Source: DATKBT01 sp035546295 (lineage in GTDB: Bacteria > Acidobacteriota > Thermoanaerobaculia > Multivoradales > Multivoraceae). Taken from it: a stretch of 14,326 nucleotides of DNA. Of this stretch, positions 12,831 to 14,326 are shown one piece after another (position 1 is the first letter of the stretch; each line of letters opens with the position of its first letter). The stretch covers positions 1 to 14,326 of the forward strand of contig DATKBT010000018.1 of assembly GCA_035546295.1 (NCBI GenBank), written 5' to 3'. The position numbers and the translations under genes are program-made. The notes under the pieces are model-generated. The model ran no database searches, had not been told where the DNA came from, and saw only the letters and a program-made list of their open reading frames with translations.

Positions 12831-14138
12831 ATGAGCCCACATCCCGTCGTCTCCGACCGCTCCCATCGCCCACCAAGCGGCCTCGCTGCGACGGTCGCGC
12901 TGCTGTGGAGTGCGCTGGCCTTCGGTCCAGCGGCGAGCGGTCGTCCGGCGCCCGTCGCCGACGAGGCCGGCGACGGCGACCGCGAGTGGAGCCAATGGCG
13001 AGGTCCCGACCGCGACGGGATCTCGGGCGAGACCGGACTGCTGCAGTCCTGGCCGGAGGGGGGGCCGCGCAAGGTGATCGACGTCGGCGGCCTGGGCGCC
13101 GGCTACTCGTCGTTCGCCGCGAGCGGCGATCGGCTGTTCACCCAGGGTGCCAAGAACGGGAGCGAGTGGGTGATCGCTCTCGATGCCCGCACCGGCGTCA
13201 TCCTCTGGCAGACCAAGAACGGGCCGATCTACGAGGACGGCCGGGGCGACGGGCCACGAGGGACCCCCGTGATCGACGGCGACCGGCTGTTCGCGATGTC
13301 GGGACGCGGCCACCTGCTCAGCCTGGAGCTCGAGTCCGGCGAGGTCGCGTGGAAGGTCGACCTCCTGGACCGCTTCGGCGCCCGCAACATCTCGTGGGGG
13401 ATCAGCGAGTCGCCGCTGGTCGTCGACGGCAAGGTGATCGTCAACCCCGGGGGCCGGGGCGCCTCGATCGTGGCTCTCGAGCGGGACACCGGCGAGGTGG
13501 TGTGGAAGAGCGGCAGCGACCGCGCCGGGTACTCTTCGCCGATGCTGGCCGAGGTCGGAGGCGTCCGCCAGGCGATCGTCTTCACCCACGAGCGGGTGGT
13601 CGGCGTCGCGCTGGACGGCGGAGAGGAGCTCTGGAGCTACTCGAAAGTCGCCAACGACACCGCCAACGTGGCGACGCCGGTGGTGGAGGGGAACCTGGTG
13701 TTCGTCTCCTCGGACTACGGCACCGGCGGCGCGCTGCTGCGCATCGGCAGCGACGGCCGTTCGGTCGAGGAGGTGTACTTCACTCGCGAGATGAAGAACC
13801 ACCACTCGAGCCCGGTGCTGGTCGGCGGCGCGCTCTACGGCTTCTCGTCATCGATCCTGACCGCGCTCGACTTCGACACCGGAGAAGTCCTCTGGCGCGA
13901 CCGCAGTGTCGGCAAGGGCTCGCTGATCTACGGCGATGGCCGCCTCTACCTGCTCTCGGAGCGGGGGGCGGTGGCGCTCGCGGAGGCCACGCCCGCGGGT
14001 TACCGCGAGCTCGGCCGCTTCCAGCTCCCGCGTGGATCCCTGCCGAGCTGGAGCCATCCGATCCTCCACGACGGACGGCTGATCCTCCGCGACCAGGATC
14101 GCCTCTACGCCTTCGACGTCCGCGGGCCGACGCCGTAG
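12831..14138 (+). CDS. Exported PQQ-like beta-propeller repeat protein
   Basis: The 435-residue protein has a signal peptide (hydrophobic LAATVALLWSALAFG, cleavage near AASG). It then opens with WSQWRGPDRDGISGETGLL, the usual start of the PQQ-binding-like (quinoprotein-repeat) family. Blade motifs ending in Gly-x-x-x-Trp recur: TGVILWQT (121), SGEVAWKV (169), TGEVVWKS (220), GGEELWSY (263) and TGEVLWRD (350), which suggests a beta-propeller of 6-8 blades. True PQQ dehydrogenase residues are not evident, so it is more likely a structural or binding protein outside the cytoplasm. ATG 12831 is chosen for AGAGGAG about 9 bases upstream and the signal peptide that follows. It is flanked on both sides by copies of the same palindromic repeat. 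Confidence 0.87.
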   Translation: MSPHPVVSDRSHRPPSGLAATVALLWSALAFGPAASGRPAPVADEAGDGDREWSQWRGPDRDGISGETGLLQSWPEGGPRKVIDVGGLGAGYSSFAASGDRLFTQGAKNGSEWVIALDARTGVILWQTKNGPIYEDGRGDGPRGTPVIDGDRLFAMSGRGHLLSLELESGEVAWKVDLLDRFGARNISWGISESPLVVDGKVIVNPGGRGASIVALERDTGEVVWKSGSDRAGYSSPMLAEVGGVRQAIVFTHERVVGVALDGGEELWSYSKVANDTANVATPVVEGNLVFVSSDYGTGGALLRIGSDGRSVEEVYFTREMKNHHSSPVLVGGALYGFSSSILTALDFDTGEVLWRDRSVGKGSLIYGDGRLYLLSERGAVALAEATPAGYRELGRFQLPRGSLPSWSHPILHDGRLILRDQDRLYAFDVRGPTP

Positions 14139-14157
14139 CACCGCCGGCGCCCGACCT

Positions 14158-14228
14158 AGCGGGCTCGTGGTGTTCACCACTCTCCAACGAGCAGCGAGGT
14201 CGCGGCGCGGTCATACCACGAGCCCGCT
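14158..14228. repeat. 71-bp palindrome-ended repeat, copy 2
   Basis: This copy begins 19 bases after the PQQ-like stop codon. Its ends AGCGGGCTCGTGGT and ACCACGAGCCCGCT are perfect inverted repeats, extended by CT and AG outside to a 16-bp arm. It also contains a small hairpin, GTGGTG-TT-CACCAC, absent in this form from copy 1. No T-tract follows, so it is not an obvious rho-independent terminator, though it could fold in RNA. Confidence 0.88.
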
Positions 14229-14244
14229 AGCCGATCACTCGTGC

Positions 14245-14270
14245 GCCGCAAGCCCGCAAGCGGGCGCGGC
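14245..14270. repeat. GC-rich inverted repeat after the PQQ-like gene
   Basis: GCCGC (14245-14249) pairs with GCGGC (14266-14270), and GCCCGC (14252-14257) pairs with GCGGGC (14260-14265) around AA. There is no T-tract. It could be a hairpin stabilising or ending the transcript. The remaining bases to 14326 show no gene I can support. Confidence 0.35.
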
Positions 14271-14326
14271 TGGGTCGACCAGGCCACAGCCGTTTCTCTG
14301 GGCGAGCGCGGCGGCTTGATCGAACT

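Noticed and set aside
12723..14228. Repeats flanking the PQQ-like gene as CRISPR or attachment sites
   Set aside because: Only two copies, 1.4 kb apart, with long terminal inverted repeats and no spacers, integrase or tRNA; a REP/MITE-type element fits better.

Overview
This is a very GC-rich window (about 70% by eye, with strong G/C preference at third codon positions, which also produces long spurious antisense ORFs). Gene content suggests a soil or sediment bacterium with a complex envelope, possibly Acidobacteriota or a similar phylum: a Tat-secreted GMC dehydrogenase pair, an ECF sigma/soluble anti-sigma pair, an exported amidohydrolase, an M28 peptidase, a LytTR regulator, a PQQ-type beta-propeller protein and a P460/YHS protein. 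That placement is an inference from gene types only.

Layout. Positions 1-136 (+) are the 3' end of a group II intron, with clear domains V and VI; its body lies outside the window. On the minus strand, 280-2842 reads ECF sigma factor, zinc-finger anti-sigma factor, metal-dependent amidohydrolase. Also on the minus strand, 3142-5499 carries a Tat-signal 'gluconate 2-dehydrogenase subunit 3'-like protein followed by its GMC flavoprotein, closed by a hairpin-plus-T terminator near 3092-3115. Divergent from these is an exported M28 metallopeptidase (5838-7238, +).

The middle of the window looks damaged. A GNAT acetyltransferase (7566-8143, +) has a one-base deletion. A LytTR response regulator (8210-9007, -) is intact, but its overlapping LytS-type kinase keeps only the ATPase domain and ends abruptly near 9365. 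From the same point a P460-type cytochrome C-terminus joined to a YHS-like region runs on the plus strand (about 9364-9918), lacking its 5' end and carrying two further one-base deletions. Two genes are thus cut head to head at one junction with a short GGCGCC-centred sequence; this is either a real deletion or an assembly chimera.

The right part holds a putative lipoprotein (10097-11017, +), a convergent MATE exporter (11111-12574, -) and an exported PQQ-like beta-propeller protein (12831-14138, +). The last is bracketed by two 71-bp copies of a palindrome-ended repeat (12723-12793 and 14158-14228), which is the most system-like novel structure here.

A recurring theme is short tandem repeats of 9, 15 and 18 bp inside coding sequences (amidohydrolase, GMC flavoprotein, P460-YHS gene), plus small ones just after stop codons. 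A TAnnnT hexamer, usually preceded by GG or GGA, sits upstream of six genes and may be the local -10 element; for the sigma factor it is placed as for leaderless transcription. I found no CRISPR array, tRNA, rRNA or recognisable anti-phage operon.
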